From positions 868,001 to 932,000 of the forward strand of contig NZ_CP123872.1 of NCBI RefSeq assembly GCF_031598375.1: a stretch of DNA of 64,000 nt, written 5' to 3'. Within the stretch, counting starts at the first letter, position 1. Each line of letters starts with the position of its first letter. A program made the translations under genes and the position numbers. A model generated the notes under the pieces. It was not told the origin of the DNA and did no database searches. It saw only the letters and a program-made list of their open reading frames with translations. This DNA comes from Temperatibacter marinus (lineage in GTDB: Bacteria > Pseudomonadota > Alphaproteobacteria > Sphingomonadales > Kordiimonadaceae). This document shows positions 52,231 through 62,444 of the stretch, in pieces.

Positions 52231-52581
52231 CTATATCCCATGGTCCATGTAATAATTGACGGCTGTTTGAATATGCCTGAAGCGATCCCCTCCTAGATGT
52301 TTACCGCCGTACCACCGCGTGACAATAATTAAATGATCTTTCAACTTTTCTCGTTCAAGCATCCGTACAATCACCATACCTGCTCCTGTTTCACCGTCAT
52401 CATTTTTTACAGGACCTTCTTGACCAACAAAAGCCCAACTGTGATGAGTGGCTTTGGCAAATTTCTTTTTTCTGCACAATTGTTTAATCAGCTTTTTTGC
52501 TTCCTCTACAGATGTACAGGGATTGCCAGAAACTGCGTATTTCGACCCCCGATCTGAGACAACCCCCTCAAAAATCTGCAT
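52231..52581 (-). CDS. IMPACT/YigZ-family protein (UPF0029)
   Basis: This 116-residue protein consists of the IMPACT N-terminal domain alone: KATHHSWAF, NDDGETGAGMVIV and VTRWYGGKHLGGDR. Bacterial YigZ has an extra C-terminal domain of about 80 residues, absent here, so this is a short form. Linked to translation or ribosome-related functions in other organisms. It lies 3 bp after the M48 protease gene. Confidence 0.87.
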   Translation of the reverse strand: MQIFEGVVSDRGSKYAVSGNPCTSVEEAKKLIKQLCRKKKFAKATHHSWAFVGQEGPVKNDDGETGAGMVIVRMLEREKLKDHLIIVTRWYGGKHLGGDRFRHIQTAVNYYMDHGI

Positions 52582-52584
52582 TAT

Positions 52585-53778
52585 TCACTCTTTATTCTTT
52601 CTCAAAGCGCTTTCTTTCTTTGCCTTCCAGCGCATTGCATTCAAGATACGTTTCTCAACGGTTGGATGACTGAAGAATAGAAATTCTTGTAAGTCCCCTG
52701 CCTTAGGATCTCTGTATTCAGCAGTTTTCAAAAGTGCACTGGCTAGACCGTCTGGCAGCCCAACTGTTTCAAGAGAATAGACATCAGCATCCAGTTCACC
52801 TATGCGGGTGACCCCATTCATGACAGGTTGGCCAATAACGCTGAAGAGAGAGACAATGAAAATGAGAACCGGCAAACCTGACGGCGATGACAACTGGGCA
52901 GTGGACCCAAATTGACGAGCAAAAAATGAAAAACTCCTGTCTGCAAGAAAAAATCCTGCCATCATTAAACCCGCTATAACGGCAATAATTCGCCATATAT
53001 GGCCACTAACAAAATGACCTGCCTCATGTCCTGTCACGGCGAGAACTTCATCTAATGAAGCTTTATCAAGAGCGACATCAGAAATTGCGATACGGGCTGA
53101 TCCACCAATTCCTGCCACATTCGCGGTAAAGTTTTCTGATTGCCGAGAACCATCATAGACAAAGATTTTATCTTTTGGAATGCCTGCTTTATCAGCAATT
53201 TTTTCAATCTCAGTACGCACCTCGCCTTCTGGTAAAGGTTTATATTCGTTAAATAGAGGACTGATATAAACAGGGCCGACCACCATCATGATCGCGATAA
53301 AAGCCGCAGCCAACCCACCACTCCAAAGCCACCAAGCGCGACCGGTTTTTCTAATCAGGCCGTATAGAAAAACAAAAAATAAAGAAGTTATCAGCGCTGT
53401 CAGAATCGTCGATGTAAAATTTTGAATCAAAAAATCACTGAGCGGCTGACTGGTCCGACCATAGCTGCTCTCGCGAAACCAACTTTCATAAATTGTGAAA
53501 GGAAGACTGAGGAGGGCTGATACGCCTGTATAGACAACCCCTATGCAATAAATACCTAAGGCAGAGGAGGCGCCAAACTTCTTTTCGAGTTGATCAAGCC
53601 ACCCAAGACGCACGATCCCCCAAGTTACAAAGGCAGAAACCACCAGCCCTGCAAACAAAAGCCAGTGGCTCCCACTGGAATAGGCAGCCGCTTTTTCCAA
53701 AGCCTCAATACCCAAGCTGTCTATATAAGCTTGCGTTGTTTTCTCGGGATCCAGTCCTGATCCTATTTTTGTAATCAT
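52585..53778 (-). CDS. M48 family metallopeptidase (Ste24/CAAX protease 1 type)
   Basis: This 397-residue membrane protease has an N-terminal CAAX-protease domain with several helices, then the zinc motif H-E-A-G-H (VTGHEAGHFVSGH) around residue 245 and a third ligand Glu in GELDADVYSLE. Membrane-embedded housekeeping protease of the Ste24/HtpX clan, probably involved in membrane protein quality control. It starts a three-gene operon running to 51220. Confidence 0.92.
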   Translation of the reverse strand: MITKIGSGLDPEKTTQAYIDSLGIEALEKAAAYSSGSHWLLFAGLVVSAFVTWGIVRLGWLDQLEKKFGASSALGIYCIGVVYTGVSALLSLPFTIYESWFRESSYGRTSQPLSDFLIQNFTSTILTALITSLFFVFLYGLIRKTGRAWWLWSGGLAAAFIAIMMVVGPVYISPLFNEYKPLPEGEVRTEIEKIADKAGIPKDKIFVYDGSRQSENFTANVAGIGGSARIAISDVALDKASLDEVLAVTGHEAGHFVSGHIWRIIAVIAGLMMAGFFLADRSFSFFARQFGSTAQLSSPSGLPVLIFIVSLFSVIGQPVMNGVTRIGELDADVYSLETVGLPDGLASALLKTAEYRDPKAGDLQEFLFFSHPTVEKRILNAMRWKAKKESALRKNKE

Positions 53779-53941
53779 ATCTAAGTCCTCTAATGGAATG
53801 CACTCTTTACACCACTGACCTTCAAAGAGTTAATCACACTAAAAACAATCTGTTAAGTATGAATATCGTGAATCCTTATTATAACTGTTGATTTAAAGCC
53901 ATTCCCAACACATAGTATCCTAAGGAAAAGGGAGATAATTC

Positions 53942-55198
53942 ATGCACAAAATGATCACTAGTTTCTTGATGATCCTCACATTGAGCTTATCAAGTATGGC
54001 CGATGAAGGTAAAAAAGAGCAGAAAAAAGAAGAGAAGAAAAAGCACTATACAATTCTTCATACAAAAACACTATTGGCGGTGCCTGGAGAGGATCCTGTA
54101 CAAGATCAGTCTATTATCATTCACAAAGGAAAGATTGTGGATGTTGTCAGCGGTGCCGTAACAACAGTAAATGAGGACAAAGCAACGGTAAAAATAATCA
54201 ATCTAGGGGATAATTTTGTCATGCCTGGCTTGATTGATGTTCATGTCCATATCAGTGGTAGAAAAGGCGATAAGGTTGCTAAGGCTCTCGATGCTGCAGC
54301 CAATGCGAAGAAAACAATTGCTGCAGGGTTTACAACGATCCGGGAAATCGGCCTTCGAGATTGGTCAACACTTAAAGTCTTTGAGAAAATCAAAAAAGGT
54401 CACCTTGATGGGCCTCGCATCATTTATGCAGGCAAAATTATCGGTGTGGGGCCAAACGGATGTAACGGGGTTGAAAGCTGCCGTAAGATGACTCGCGAAA
54501 ATATACAAAAAGGCGCAAAATGGATTAAAATCTATTCCTCTTGCTCAGGGTTTTACACATGTTCTGAAGAAGATTACCCCACTGTCTTCTTTGATGATGA
54601 AATCAAAGCCATCGTTGAAACGGCAAAGAAATATCGTATTCCTGTTGCCGCTCATTCGCATCCAACAGCCAGCGCTCACTATGTCTTAGACCGCGGTGTG
54701 AAATCTATCGAACATGGTACATTTCTTGACGAAAAAGCAATGCGGCGTATGAAAAAAGAAAAGGTTTTCTATGTCCCAACTGTTGCTGTTCAAGACTTCC
54801 TAGAAAAAAGTAAGAAGAAGAAGACTTTTGATAAGGAAAAGCAAACGCATATCGACAAAATGATGGGAGAGGCTATTAATTCTCGTATCGAAAAAGCCCA
54901 CGCAATGGGCGTTTTGATCGCCACTGGCAGTGACGCAGGTGTGGTGCCTAACGGGAAAAATTACCGCGAAATAGAACGACTTTCAGAAATTGACGGCATT
55001 TCCAATGCAGAGGCTCTTCAGATGGCCACTGTGAACGGCGCTGCCCTGCTTGGTAAAAGTAAAAGTTTAGGCACCATCGAGAAGGATAAATTAGCGGATA
55101 TTATTGTCATTGATGGCAACCCGCTTAACACTATAAAAGACATTCGAAATGTTAAATTTGTTATGATTAATGGGAAAGTGCTCATTAATAACTTATAA
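53942..55198 (+). CDS. secreted metal-dependent amidohydrolase (imidazolonepropionase/prolidase-like)
   Basis: This 418-residue protein has a signal peptide (about 1-20) followed by a Lys/Glu-rich linker. The amidohydrolase domain has H-V-H (LIDVHVHISG), a candidate carboxylated Lys in KWIKIYSS, then AHSH, EHGT and the Asp in ATGSDAG. It fits the periplasmic Xaa-Pro/Xaa-Arg dipeptidase subgroup. Preceded by AAAGGGAG and stands alone. Confidence 0.9.
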   Translation: MHKMITSFLMILTLSLSSMADEGKKEQKKEEKKKHYTILHTKTLLAVPGEDPVQDQSIIIHKGKIVDVVSGAVTTVNEDKATVKIINLGDNFVMPGLIDVHVHISGRKGDKVAKALDAAANAKKTIAAGFTTIREIGLRDWSTLKVFEKIKKGHLDGPRIIYAGKIIGVGPNGCNGVESCRKMTRENIQKGAKWIKIYSSCSGFYTCSEEDYPTVFFDDEIKAIVETAKKYRIPVAAHSHPTASAHYVLDRGVKSIEHGTFLDEKAMRRMKKEKVFYVPTVAVQDFLEKSKKKKTFDKEKQTHIDKMMGEAINSRIEKAHAMGVLIATGSDAGVVPNGKNYREIERLSEIDGISNAEALQMATVNGAALLGKSKSLGTIEKDKLADIIVIDGNPLNTIKDIRNVKFVMINGKVLINNL

Positions 55199-55203
55199 TA
55201 AAG

Positions 55204-56172
55204 TTACCAACTTTTGCGGATCATCTCCATATGGTCCGCAAAAGCCTGAGAGGCTTTTAGAGGGACCACCCGAGATTCTAGCCTCCCTTTCAACAAATCT
55301 TGACACATCGCCTCTGTCTCGAATGAAAGCCCAATGCTTTTTCTGTGATCACAGAATGTCTCAAGACAATCATCAAGCTCATAATAAGCACACTGAGATG
55401 CCCGGAAAAAATCTGGAATTTCAATATGTCCTTTGGTCCCTATGATGACGCCCATGTTTTTCAAGCGCGCGCGAAAAGACGTACCAAGCGTCGCCGTCAT
55501 CTTCTGATCATATTCAAAGATCGTCGTGATGTCATCGTCTATACCATTGGGTGCAAAGCGGGCTGAAGTCATCAGCCTCTTGGGTGTGCGGCCACCGGAA
55601 AATAAATAAGCAAAGGCCACGGGATAGATCCCCATATCAAGCAAAGCCCCCCCCGCAAGATCAGGATTATAGGTCCGCGACTTTGGATCATATATTTGAG
55701 GATAGCCAAAGTCTCCCTTGATGGCCACAACATCACCAATGCGGCCTGAATCTACCCACTCTTTCGCCTTTTGAATAGCTGGTAAAAAATAGGTCCACAT
55801 GGCTTCCATGAGATAGACGCCCGTTTCTTTTTGTATGGCTATGAGCTTACTGGTTTCTTCCGCTGTGACAGTCAGGGGTTTTTCACAAAGAACCGCTTTT
55901 CCAGCCTTCATTGCAGCGCGTGCCGCCCCGAAATGATGAGGATGAGGTGTGCCAATATAAACAGCATCCAACTCAGGATCCCTAAGCATCTGATCCAAGT
56001 CTGTGTGCACATGAGATATGCCGTATTGAGCAGCAAAACTATGAGCGTTTTCTTTTTTCCGTGAAATGACGGAATGTAGCTTAGCATTAGGGACAAAAGC
56101 ACAATCCTTTGCAAAGCTTGTACTGATAATGCCTGTGCCAATGACACCCCAATTAATGACCGTTTTTTTCAT
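55204..56172 (-). CDS. Gfo/Idh/MocA-family oxidoreductase
   Basis: This 322-residue protein has an N-terminal Rossmann domain (GVIGTGIISTSFA), the AVLCEKPLT active-site strand, and a C-terminal alpha/beta dimer domain. It resembles D-xylose 1-dehydrogenase/dihydrodiol dehydrogenase types. I start it at 56172, one base before the sugar porter stop, since the longer frame overlaps that gene. Expressed with the porter, so it likely oxidises a pentose or related sugar. Confidence 0.85.
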   Translation of the reverse strand: MKKTVINWGVIGTGIISTSFAKDCAFVPNAKLHSVISRKKENAHSFAAQYGISHVHTDLDQMLRDPELDAVYIGTPHPHHFGAARAAMKAGKAVLCEKPLTVTAEETSKLIAIQKETGVYLMEAMWTYFLPAIQKAKEWVDSGRIGDVVAIKGDFGYPQIYDPKSRTYNPDLAGGALLDMGIYPVAFAYLFSGGRTPKRLMTSARFAPNGIDDDITTIFEYDQKMTATLGTSFRARLKNMGVIIGTKGHIEIPDFFRASQCAYYELDDCLETFCDHRKSIGLSFETEAMCQDLLKGRLESRVVPLKASQAFADHMEMIRKSW

Positions 56173-56173
56173 C

Positions 56174-57739
56174 TTACGACCTATTATTAACGAGCGCGTC
56201 CTCAAGTTCTTCGAGAGACTTACCTTTTGTTTCCGGTAAATATTTAATCACTAAAAGAAGGCCTAAAATAGCAAAAGCCCCATAAACGGAAAACATGGTT
56301 GCTGCCCCAAAAGTACTCAATCCTTTTGGAAAAAGGAATTGCACAAGAAAGCTGGTCCCACTATTGAATACACCAGTGAAGGCCATGGCCACAGCACGCA
56401 AATTATTCGGGAAAATCTCTGAAAGCATGACCCACATGACAGGCCCAAGAGAGATGGCAAAGGAGGCCACAAATCCAAGAATACCAATGAGAACAAGCTG
56501 TGCATTAATCGTGATTGCTCTGTTCATGATATCAGATTCTGTCGACCGCATCTTATCATCCCCAATGACAGCAATAACCGCCTCTTTAAAAGTCACATCA
56601 CTGTCGAATTTTTTCCCAGTTAATGTATAAATCGCAGGTATTTGATGACGATCCGATAGTGCTAGTACATCTTCTTGCTCTAGGGTAAATGTCGCTTTTG
56701 AGAAGCCATAGGCCGTGGTCAACAAACTGATCATCACACCAGCCAACCCGATAACCATCAAGGGTTTGCGTCCCAGTCGATCAATCAAAAGCATAGCAAT
56801 GACAGTGAAAACCACATTAATGAGGCCCACATATACCGCTTGAATAAAAGCAGCATCTGTCCCCACACCCGACTGTTCAAAAATTGTCGGGGCATAGAAA
56901 AAGACCGCATTAATCCCTGTTGCCTGTTGCACAACCGCCAACAAAACACCAATGAGTAAAATGAACCGCATTTTCGAAGCAAATAGGCCTTTTAAGTTAT
57001 CCTTGAGGCTTTCTTGCGTATCTTGTAAATTGTCAACAATTCGTTGGTAGGAAGTCTCGATACGGGCTGGATCTACGATTTTGTGCAACACAGATTTTGC
57101 TTGCTGTTCACGCCCTTTTTTCACAAGCCAGCGGGGACTTTCAGGGATCAAAAACAGCAACAGAAACCAGAGCGCCGCAGGGATAGATTCGATGAAAAGC
57201 ATTACCCGCCAGGTATGACTATCAATATAGAGAGCTGAGGCCCAAGCCTCACCAGAATCTGCTGCATTCAATAGGAAATAGTTCACAAAATAAGCTGCTG
57301 ATAGCCCCACAACGATATTGAGTTGATTAACGGATACCATCAACCCCCGCTTATCAGAGGGCGACGTTTCAGCGATAAAAACAGGCGCAAGCATCAGAGA
57401 TCCAAACGCATACCCCCCAATCATCCTAGCAATCACAAGATTGATATAGTCAGGGGCAAATGCTGAATAAATTGCAGAGAGGAGATAGAGAAAGGCTAAC
57501 ATCATCAAGATGTTTTTTCGACCAAAACGATCCGCGAGAGGTGTGACGGTTAATGCTGCCAGTGTCGCTGTGAAAGTAGGGGCAGAAACAACTAATCCCA
57601 GTTGATAATCATTCAGTGCAAACTCTTGTTTAACGAAGCCAACAACACCTGCAATCACTGATGCGTCATACCCAAATACGAATCCACCCAGCGATACAAA
57701 AATCGCATAGAGTAAGGCTGTACGTGCCCAAGTTGTCAT
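56174..57739 (-). CDS. sugar porter-family MFS transporter (xylose/proton symporter-like)
   Basis: This 521-residue, 12-helix transporter has the sugar-porter signatures DRFGRKN (loop 2-3), PESPRWLVKKGRE (central loop), LIDRLGRKPL (loop 8-9) and PETKGKSLEELE at the end. It has a roughly 60-residue extra loop between helices 9 and 10 (about 340-410), larger than in XylE. Start at 57739 after GAGGGA. Sits downstream of the LacI operator at 57831 and beside the xylose cluster, so xylose or xyloside uptake is likely. Confidence 0.9.
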   Translation of the reverse strand: MTTWARTALLYAIFVSLGGFVFGYDASVIAGVVGFVKQEFALNDYQLGLVVSAPTFTATLAALTVTPLADRFGRKNILMMLAFLYLLSAIYSAFAPDYINLVIARMIGGYAFGSLMLAPVFIAETSPSDKRGLMVSVNQLNIVVGLSAAYFVNYFLLNAADSGEAWASALYIDSHTWRVMLFIESIPAALWFLLLFLIPESPRWLVKKGREQQAKSVLHKIVDPARIETSYQRIVDNLQDTQESLKDNLKGLFASKMRFILLIGVLLAVVQQATGINAVFFYAPTIFEQSGVGTDAAFIQAVYVGLINVVFTVIAMLLIDRLGRKPLMVIGLAGVMISLLTTAYGFSKATFTLEQEDVLALSDRHQIPAIYTLTGKKFDSDVTFKEAVIAVIGDDKMRSTESDIMNRAITINAQLVLIGILGFVASFAISLGPVMWVMLSEIFPNNLRAVAMAFTGVFNSGTSFLVQFLFPKGLSTFGAATMFSVYGAFAILGLLLVIKYLPETKGKSLEELEDALVNNRS

Positions 57740-57830
57740 AATCCCTCTTCCCTCTATTTTCTTCTTCAATTGGTTACCCAAGAAGAATTTTCACTGAAGT
57801 TACACTCCAAAAATTCCTAGTATATATACT

Positions 57831-57846
57831 ATGTAAACGCTTACAT
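57831..57846. promoter_or_regulatory. LacI-type operator before sugar porter
   Basis: ATGTAAACGCTTACAT is a near-perfect palindrome with the central CG of LacI/PurR-family sites. It lies 92 bp upstream of the porter start and matches the site at 63976. Confidence 0.85.
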
Positions 57847-57888
57847 AACTCTTCGCAACTCTTTTCCATTTTCCATCATACCCTCGCA

Positions 57889-58896
57889 TCAATGCTTTTT
57901 TACAGACTGCCTGACAACCAATTGATGGGGAACCACATTCATTTTTTGAACATCCGGTTGACCATCAATCAATGCTTTTAACGTCCTAAAAGATTGTCGA
58001 CCAATTTCTGCTTTTGGCTGATAGATTGTTGTCAGCGGAGGATCACAAATTTCAGCATAGCGGTTGTCATCAAATCCCATAACAGAAATATCTTCTGGTA
58101 CTTTTAATCCATGTGCCTTTATGGTTGAAATTGCCGCTAAAGCCATTTCATCATTCGCACAGAAAATAGCCGTGGGAGGCTCGGCTAATGAAAGCAAGTC
58201 TTGGGTTGCTTTTCTTGCTCCCTCAATGGTCATGTCCCCAGAGACAACATAGTTTTCGCAATGAGGCAATCCAGCCTTTTCAAGTGCCTGTTGGTAACCG
58301 GTCTCTCGATCAGCAGTGAGTAAAGACACGGGCGATCCACTCATAAATGAGATTTTAGAATGCCCTTGAGAGATTAGGAAAGCCGTGGCTTCTTCAGCGG
58401 CTGCCTTGTTATCAATATGCACACTCGGAAAGTCAAATTGATCTATAGACACTGCTTCACAGCCAACCACCACAGGCAGGGTTGAAGGGTGCTGTGGATC
58501 ATCTTTAAAAGGCGGGGTCGTTGCCAGCAAAATCATACCATCGACTTGCTTACTAATCATCATAGCTAATAATTCATCGTCTCGCATTAAATCAAGCTGA
58601 GCTTCAGTAATCATGACTGTATAGCCCGATTCTTTTGCCGCTTGTTGCAAGCCCTGCATGATATTTGTGAAAAAGGGATCCCCTACTGATTGTAGAACAA
58701 CCATTATGATATTGGTTTTTCCACGGCGGAAACTTTGAGCCAGTGTATTTGGAGTATATCCTGTTTCCAGAATTGCTGACTTAACTTTTTGACGTGTTTT
58801 AGGGCGTACAACATCTGGATCATTCAAATAGCGTGAAATCGTGGCTATGGACACGCCAGCAACCCTTGCAACTTCTTTGATCGAAACTGATGTCAT
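57889..58896 (-). CDS. LacI-family transcriptional regulator
   Basis: This 335-residue regulator has an N-terminal helix-turn-helix (SIKEVARVAGVSIATISRYL), the hinge helix, and a periplasmic-binding-protein-like effector domain (GMILLATTPP, then FCANDEMALAA and MGFDDNRYAEI). Last gene of the xylB-xylA-GH-galM operon, so expressed with it. It probably binds the two ATGTAAACG-type palindromes at 57831 and 63976 and responds to xylose or a xylo-oligosaccharide. Confidence 0.88.
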   Translation of the reverse strand: MTSVSIKEVARVAGVSIATISRYLNDPDVVRPKTRQKVKSAILETGYTPNTLAQSFRRGKTNIIMVVLQSVGDPFFTNIMQGLQQAAKESGYTVMITEAQLDLMRDDELLAMMISKQVDGMILLATTPPFKDDPQHPSTLPVVVGCEAVSIDQFDFPSVHIDNKAAAEEATAFLISQGHSKISFMSGSPVSLLTADRETGYQQALEKAGLPHCENYVVSGDMTIEGARKATQDLLSLAEPPTAIFCANDEMALAAISTIKAHGLKVPEDISVMGFDDNRYAEICDPPLTTIYQPKAEIGRQSFRTLKALIDGQPDVQKMNVVPHQLVVRQSVKKH

Positions 58897-58922
58897 TTCT
58901 TACTCCTTCTTCCTAACCTCTA

Positions 58923-59870
58923 TCATGCACTGAATCGAAATTCTATAACTTCATGATATGGGTGTTCAGGACTGACCCAGGGGGTGTTGAAAGCTTCATG
59001 ATTGGGACTGTCAGGGAAAAATTGGGGTTCCAAACAAATACCACTGCACGCCTTAAAGGGCGCTTTCAAATAATGCCCTCCATAAAATTGAAGCCCAGGT
59101 AACGTTGTCCAAACACTCATTTTTAGGCCAGACTTTTTGGAAGACAATTCCGCAGCAAAAGAAAGCGCCCCCTGAGTATCCAGACAATAATTGTGGTCGC
59201 AGTTTGGTGCTGAATTGATTGGTTTTTCCTCTCTAAAGTCGAAAGGTGTTTTCTCTACTGACACCCAGGATCCTGTGGGAATGCCGTCAGCGTCCACCTC
59301 TAGTCTTTCTTTGGCATTGATCATTAAGACTTGTTCATGGGATGCGGCGGAAGCATCCCCTGCCTTGTTCACCCCGTGAAGATTGAAATAACTATGATGG
59401 GTCAGGTTTAAGATCGTTTTTCTGTCCGAAACACCGCGCATGTCGATAAGCAGCCTGTCTTCCTTCTCTAATCGGTACAGAATTTGAATCTCCACATTTC
59501 CTGGATATCCCATATGGCCATGCGGACTGTGATGTGAAAAAACGACAGTCCGATCATCCAATTGCTCTCCTGTCCAGCAAAGATGACTTAAGCCAGCACT
59601 GCCGCCGTGCAAATGATGAAGGCCTTCATTGATATTCAGCCCGTAGGTGTTGCCGTCAATTTCAAGATGACCCAACCCTATCCTATTTGCATAGCGTCCA
59701 ACTGTCGCCCCGACAGAGAAAGTATCCGTTAGATATTGCTCAATCGTGTCATAGCCTAACACCACGTCTACCCCCTGATACCGAAGTCCTATAAGGCGTG
59801 CTCCGAAATTTAATAGATCGACTTCTAAGCCTCGTTGATTGGTGATCCTAAAAGTCTTCAACTCGGTCAT
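58923..59870 (-). CDS. galM: aldose 1-epimerase
   Basis: This 315-residue mutarotase has the catalytic His in NLTHHSYFNLHG and Glu in ICLEPQFFPDSPN, plus the early GRYANRIG. It interconverts alpha and beta anomers of aldoses before isomerisation. It overlaps the glycoside hydrolase gene by 4 bp and precedes the LacI gene. In this operon xylose or xylo-sugar mutarotation is the likely job. Confidence 0.92.
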   Translation of the reverse strand: MTELKTFRITNQRGLEVDLLNFGARLIGLRYQGVDVVLGYDTIEQYLTDTFSVGATVGRYANRIGLGHLEIDGNTYGLNINEGLHHLHGGSAGLSHLCWTGEQLDDRTVVFSHHSPHGHMGYPGNVEIQILYRLEKEDRLLIDMRGVSDRKTILNLTHHSYFNLHGVNKAGDASAASHEQVLMINAKERLEVDADGIPTGSWVSVEKTPFDFREEKPINSAPNCDHNYCLDTQGALSFAAELSSKKSGLKMSVWTTLPGLQFYGGHYLKAPFKACSGICLEPQFFPDSPNHEAFNTPWVSPEHPYHEVIEFRFSA

Positions 59871-61066
59871 TTGTGACCTGCCTTTAATTGCTTAAAAAGT
59901 GTAGGTGATCCATGAATAAAATGAGGTTGTCCTGTGGCTGCTAGCCATTTTTTTAAGAGTGCTTCTGTCGTCTGAATGCGAGAATCCCCCCAATAGCCGG
60001 CCGCATAGGGAGCACCCCACATGGACTGAGCGTCCCAATTGGCATTGATATAAGCAAAAGCCTTGATCACATCTTTGTTCTTGTCAATAAAATTGAATGT
60101 AGGTTCAAACCATTCAGCCCATAACTGTTCTGCGGTTAATTGGCGCACATCCTGCCCAGCCTCACCGTCCCAGAGAGGGGAAACATTTCTATAGGTTAAA
60201 TTCTTGAGGTCATAGCCTTGAGGCGCGCTCTCAGCAATCATCACAGGTTTCTTGCGCGCACGTGCAAATTCTAACACTTCTTGCTGTAATGAGCGTGATG
60301 TAGGTATAACGAGGCCGTCTTTTACAGGTCTAGATTGATCCAAACGATTGAAAAGCGAACTGCCAATCCAATCCACATAATCATCCCCAGGATACCAATC
60401 AGCAATAGCTTCACGCTGCCCGCCTTCTATAACATCATCAACGGGGCTGGTCCCTGCTTGCCAAACATAATTAATATTTGTCACCCCTTCAGCTGTGAGG
60501 CCATCAACAATGCGTCGCCACGCCGCTTTATAATTCTCAACTTGCTCGTAGCCCGCATTCCAAGCGCCGTCGAATTCATAGCCGATGCGTAAATAAACCG
60601 GCTTATCTATCACTTTAAAAAACTGTGCTAATTTACTTATCTTAGCGTCGTGCATACCTGCAGCGATATTTTTGACGCCGCCCTTTTCATCAGCTTCTGC
60701 AATTGACAATCCAATGACCAGGGCAGCATGTGGATATTCTTGAGCCGCGAGATAAGCATTGGATCCTCCAGCTCCCCAATCAGCAAGAGTCAGGTGAGGT
60801 TGCCCACTATTATCCAAGCCTAGTCCTCTAAAATGATCTCTCTTGTCATCTATGTGATAAAACCCAAGATAAGTTGTAATCCCTGCTGGCATACGGCAAC
60901 AGCTGCTGGCTTGCCATTCTCTTACGCTCTCTAGATCCTGCCCCATGATAAGCATCACTTTTTCAGTGACCCATAATGGACGTGATGTCTGGTCTATTCC
61001 TTCAGCCGTCATTGAGAAAGCTACGAGACTTAATAACAGTGTAATCGCTTTTAGGATTGCATGCAT
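59867..61066 (-). CDS. secreted glycoside hydrolase-like protein (GH26-like, clan A)
   Basis: This 399-residue protein has a signal peptide (about 1-23) and a TIM-barrel pattern. YLRIGYEFDGAWN carries the likely acid/base Glu and PVMIAESAPQG the likely nucleophile Glu, an arrangement typical of GH26-like clan-A enzymes. Preceded by AGAGGAA. In the xylose operon it probably releases xylose-containing oligosaccharides in the periplasm. The exact family and substrate cannot be fixed by eye; mannanase- or xylanase-type activity are both possible. Confidence 0.7.
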   Translation of the reverse strand: MHAILKAITLLLSLVAFSMTAEGIDQTSRPLWVTEKVMLIMGQDLESVREWQASSCCRMPAGITTYLGFYHIDDKRDHFRGLGLDNSGQPHLTLADWGAGGSNAYLAAQEYPHAALVIGLSIAEADEKGGVKNIAAGMHDAKISKLAQFFKVIDKPVYLRIGYEFDGAWNAGYEQVENYKAAWRRIVDGLTAEGVTNINYVWQAGTSPVDDVIEGGQREAIADWYPGDDYVDWIGSSLFNRLDQSRPVKDGLVIPTSRSLQQEVLEFARARKKPVMIAESAPQGYDLKNLTYRNVSPLWDGEAGQDVRQLTAEQLWAEWFEPTFNFIDKNKDVIKAFAYINANWDAQSMWGAPYAAGYWGDSRIQTTEALLKKWLAATGQPHFIHGSPTLFKQLKAGHK

Positions 61067-61091
61067 GCCTATTCCTCTGCTCAGAATTAAT

Positions 61092-62435
61092 TTATCTTTT
61101 ACCTAGGATATATTGGTTCAAAATATTCTCATATAATTCCTGTTTACCGCTTTGCCGTATCGGCTCACCCTGTGAAACAGCAATATCTCTAAGGTCAGAA
61201 AGGGAAAGTTTCCCAGCTTCAAATTCAGCGCCTTTTCCAGAGTCAAAGGATGCATACCGTTTCGTCCGCATATCAGGTAAGGGACTATTCGTATTGACTG
61301 CGTGCGCAACTTCTAACCCAAGGGCAAAGGCATCCATACCTCCAATATGGCCGAAAAATATATCTTCCATATCCACACTTTCTCGCCGAACTTTCGCATC
61401 GAAATTCAGCCCTCCAGTTTTAAAACCACCGCTTGACAAAACAACCATCATGGCTTGGACGGCATCGTTCAAATCTGTTGGAAATTGGTCAGTATCCCAT
61501 CCGTTTTGAGGGTTGCCTCTATTGGCATCAATACTGCCTAACATATCCGCGTCTACGGCCATCTGAAGGTCATGAGCAAAACTGTGTCCTGCAAGCGTTG
61601 CATGGTTCGCTTCAATGTTCAGTTTAAAATCATTCTCTAGACCGTAATGTCTCAAAAATCCGATCACCGTCTGACTATCCACATCATACTGATGATAGCT
61701 TGGCTCCATGGGCTTCGGCTCAATCAAAAATGTCCCTTCAAATCCTTGAGAACGACCATAATCTCTGGCGGCGGTTAGAAAAGTCGCCATGTGATCTAAT
61801 TCTCGCGCAGTATTCGAATTAAAGAGATATTGATACCCCTCACGCCCTCCCCAGAAGACGTAATTTTCGCCTCCAAGAGCGACGGTTGCATCAATAGCAT
61901 TTTTTACCTGCGCACCAGCAGAAGCCACTACTGAAAAATCTGGATTAGTCGACGCACCATTCATATAGCGCGGGTTAGAAAAAACATTTGCTGTACCCCA
62001 CAAAAGCTTCATACCCGTTTCGTCTTGGCGTGCTTTCGCCTCTTTAACAAGAGTTTGTAGATTACTCTCTAATTCACTTACGCTATTCCCTTCAGGCGCC
62101 ATATCAATGTCGTGGAAACAATAATAAGGAACGCCAAGCTTTGTGAAAAATTCAAACGCTGCATCCATTTTATGACGCGCCGCTGTCATGGCGTCAGAAG
62201 CGGTGTCCCATTCAAAAACTTGTGTGTCTGGACCAAATGGATCGGATCCTTTGCCGCAGAATGTATGCCAGTAACACACGGCAAATCTTAAATGATCCTT
62301 CATGGACTTACCGCCCACTATCTTATTTTCATCATAATATTTAAAAGCTAAGGGGTTATCTGAAGTTGGACCCTCATATTGAATTTTGCCGATATCTTTG
62401 AAATATTCTTTATTGCCAATGAATGGAGATGTCAT
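61092..62435 (-). CDS. xylA: xylose isomerase
   Basis: This 447-residue enzyme is the length of proteobacterial class II xylose isomerases. It shows [12 protein letters not shown], the [10 protein letters not shown] block, [14 protein letters not shown] and [12 protein letters not shown], which carry metal-binding Glu/His/Asp residues. It converts D-xylose to D-xylulose in the cytoplasm. It lies 9 bp after xylB and 25 bp before the glycoside hydrolase gene. Confidence 0.96.
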   Translation of the reverse strand: MTSPFIGNKEYFKDIGKIQYEGPTSDNPLAFKYYDENKIVGGKSMKDHLRFAVCYWHTFCGKGSDPFGPDTQVFEWDTASDAMTAARHKMDAAFEFFTKLGVPYYCFHDIDMAPEGNSVSELESNLQTLVKEAKARQDETGMKLLWGTANVFSNPRYMNGASTNPDFSVVASAGAQVKNAIDATVALGGENYVFWGGREGYQYLFNSNTARELDHMATFLTAARDYGRSQGFEGTFLIEPKPMEPSYHQYDVDSQTVIGFLRHYGLENDFKLNIEANHATLAGHSFAHDLQMAVDADMLGSIDANRGNPQNGWDTDQFPTDLNDAVQAMMVVLSSGGFKTGGLNFDAKVRRESVDMEDIFFGHIGGMDAFALGLEVAHAVNTNSPLPDMRTKRYASFDSGKGAEFEAGKLSLSDLRDIAVSQGEPIRQSGKQELYENILNQYILGKR

Positions 62436-62444
62436 GGTCGTTCC

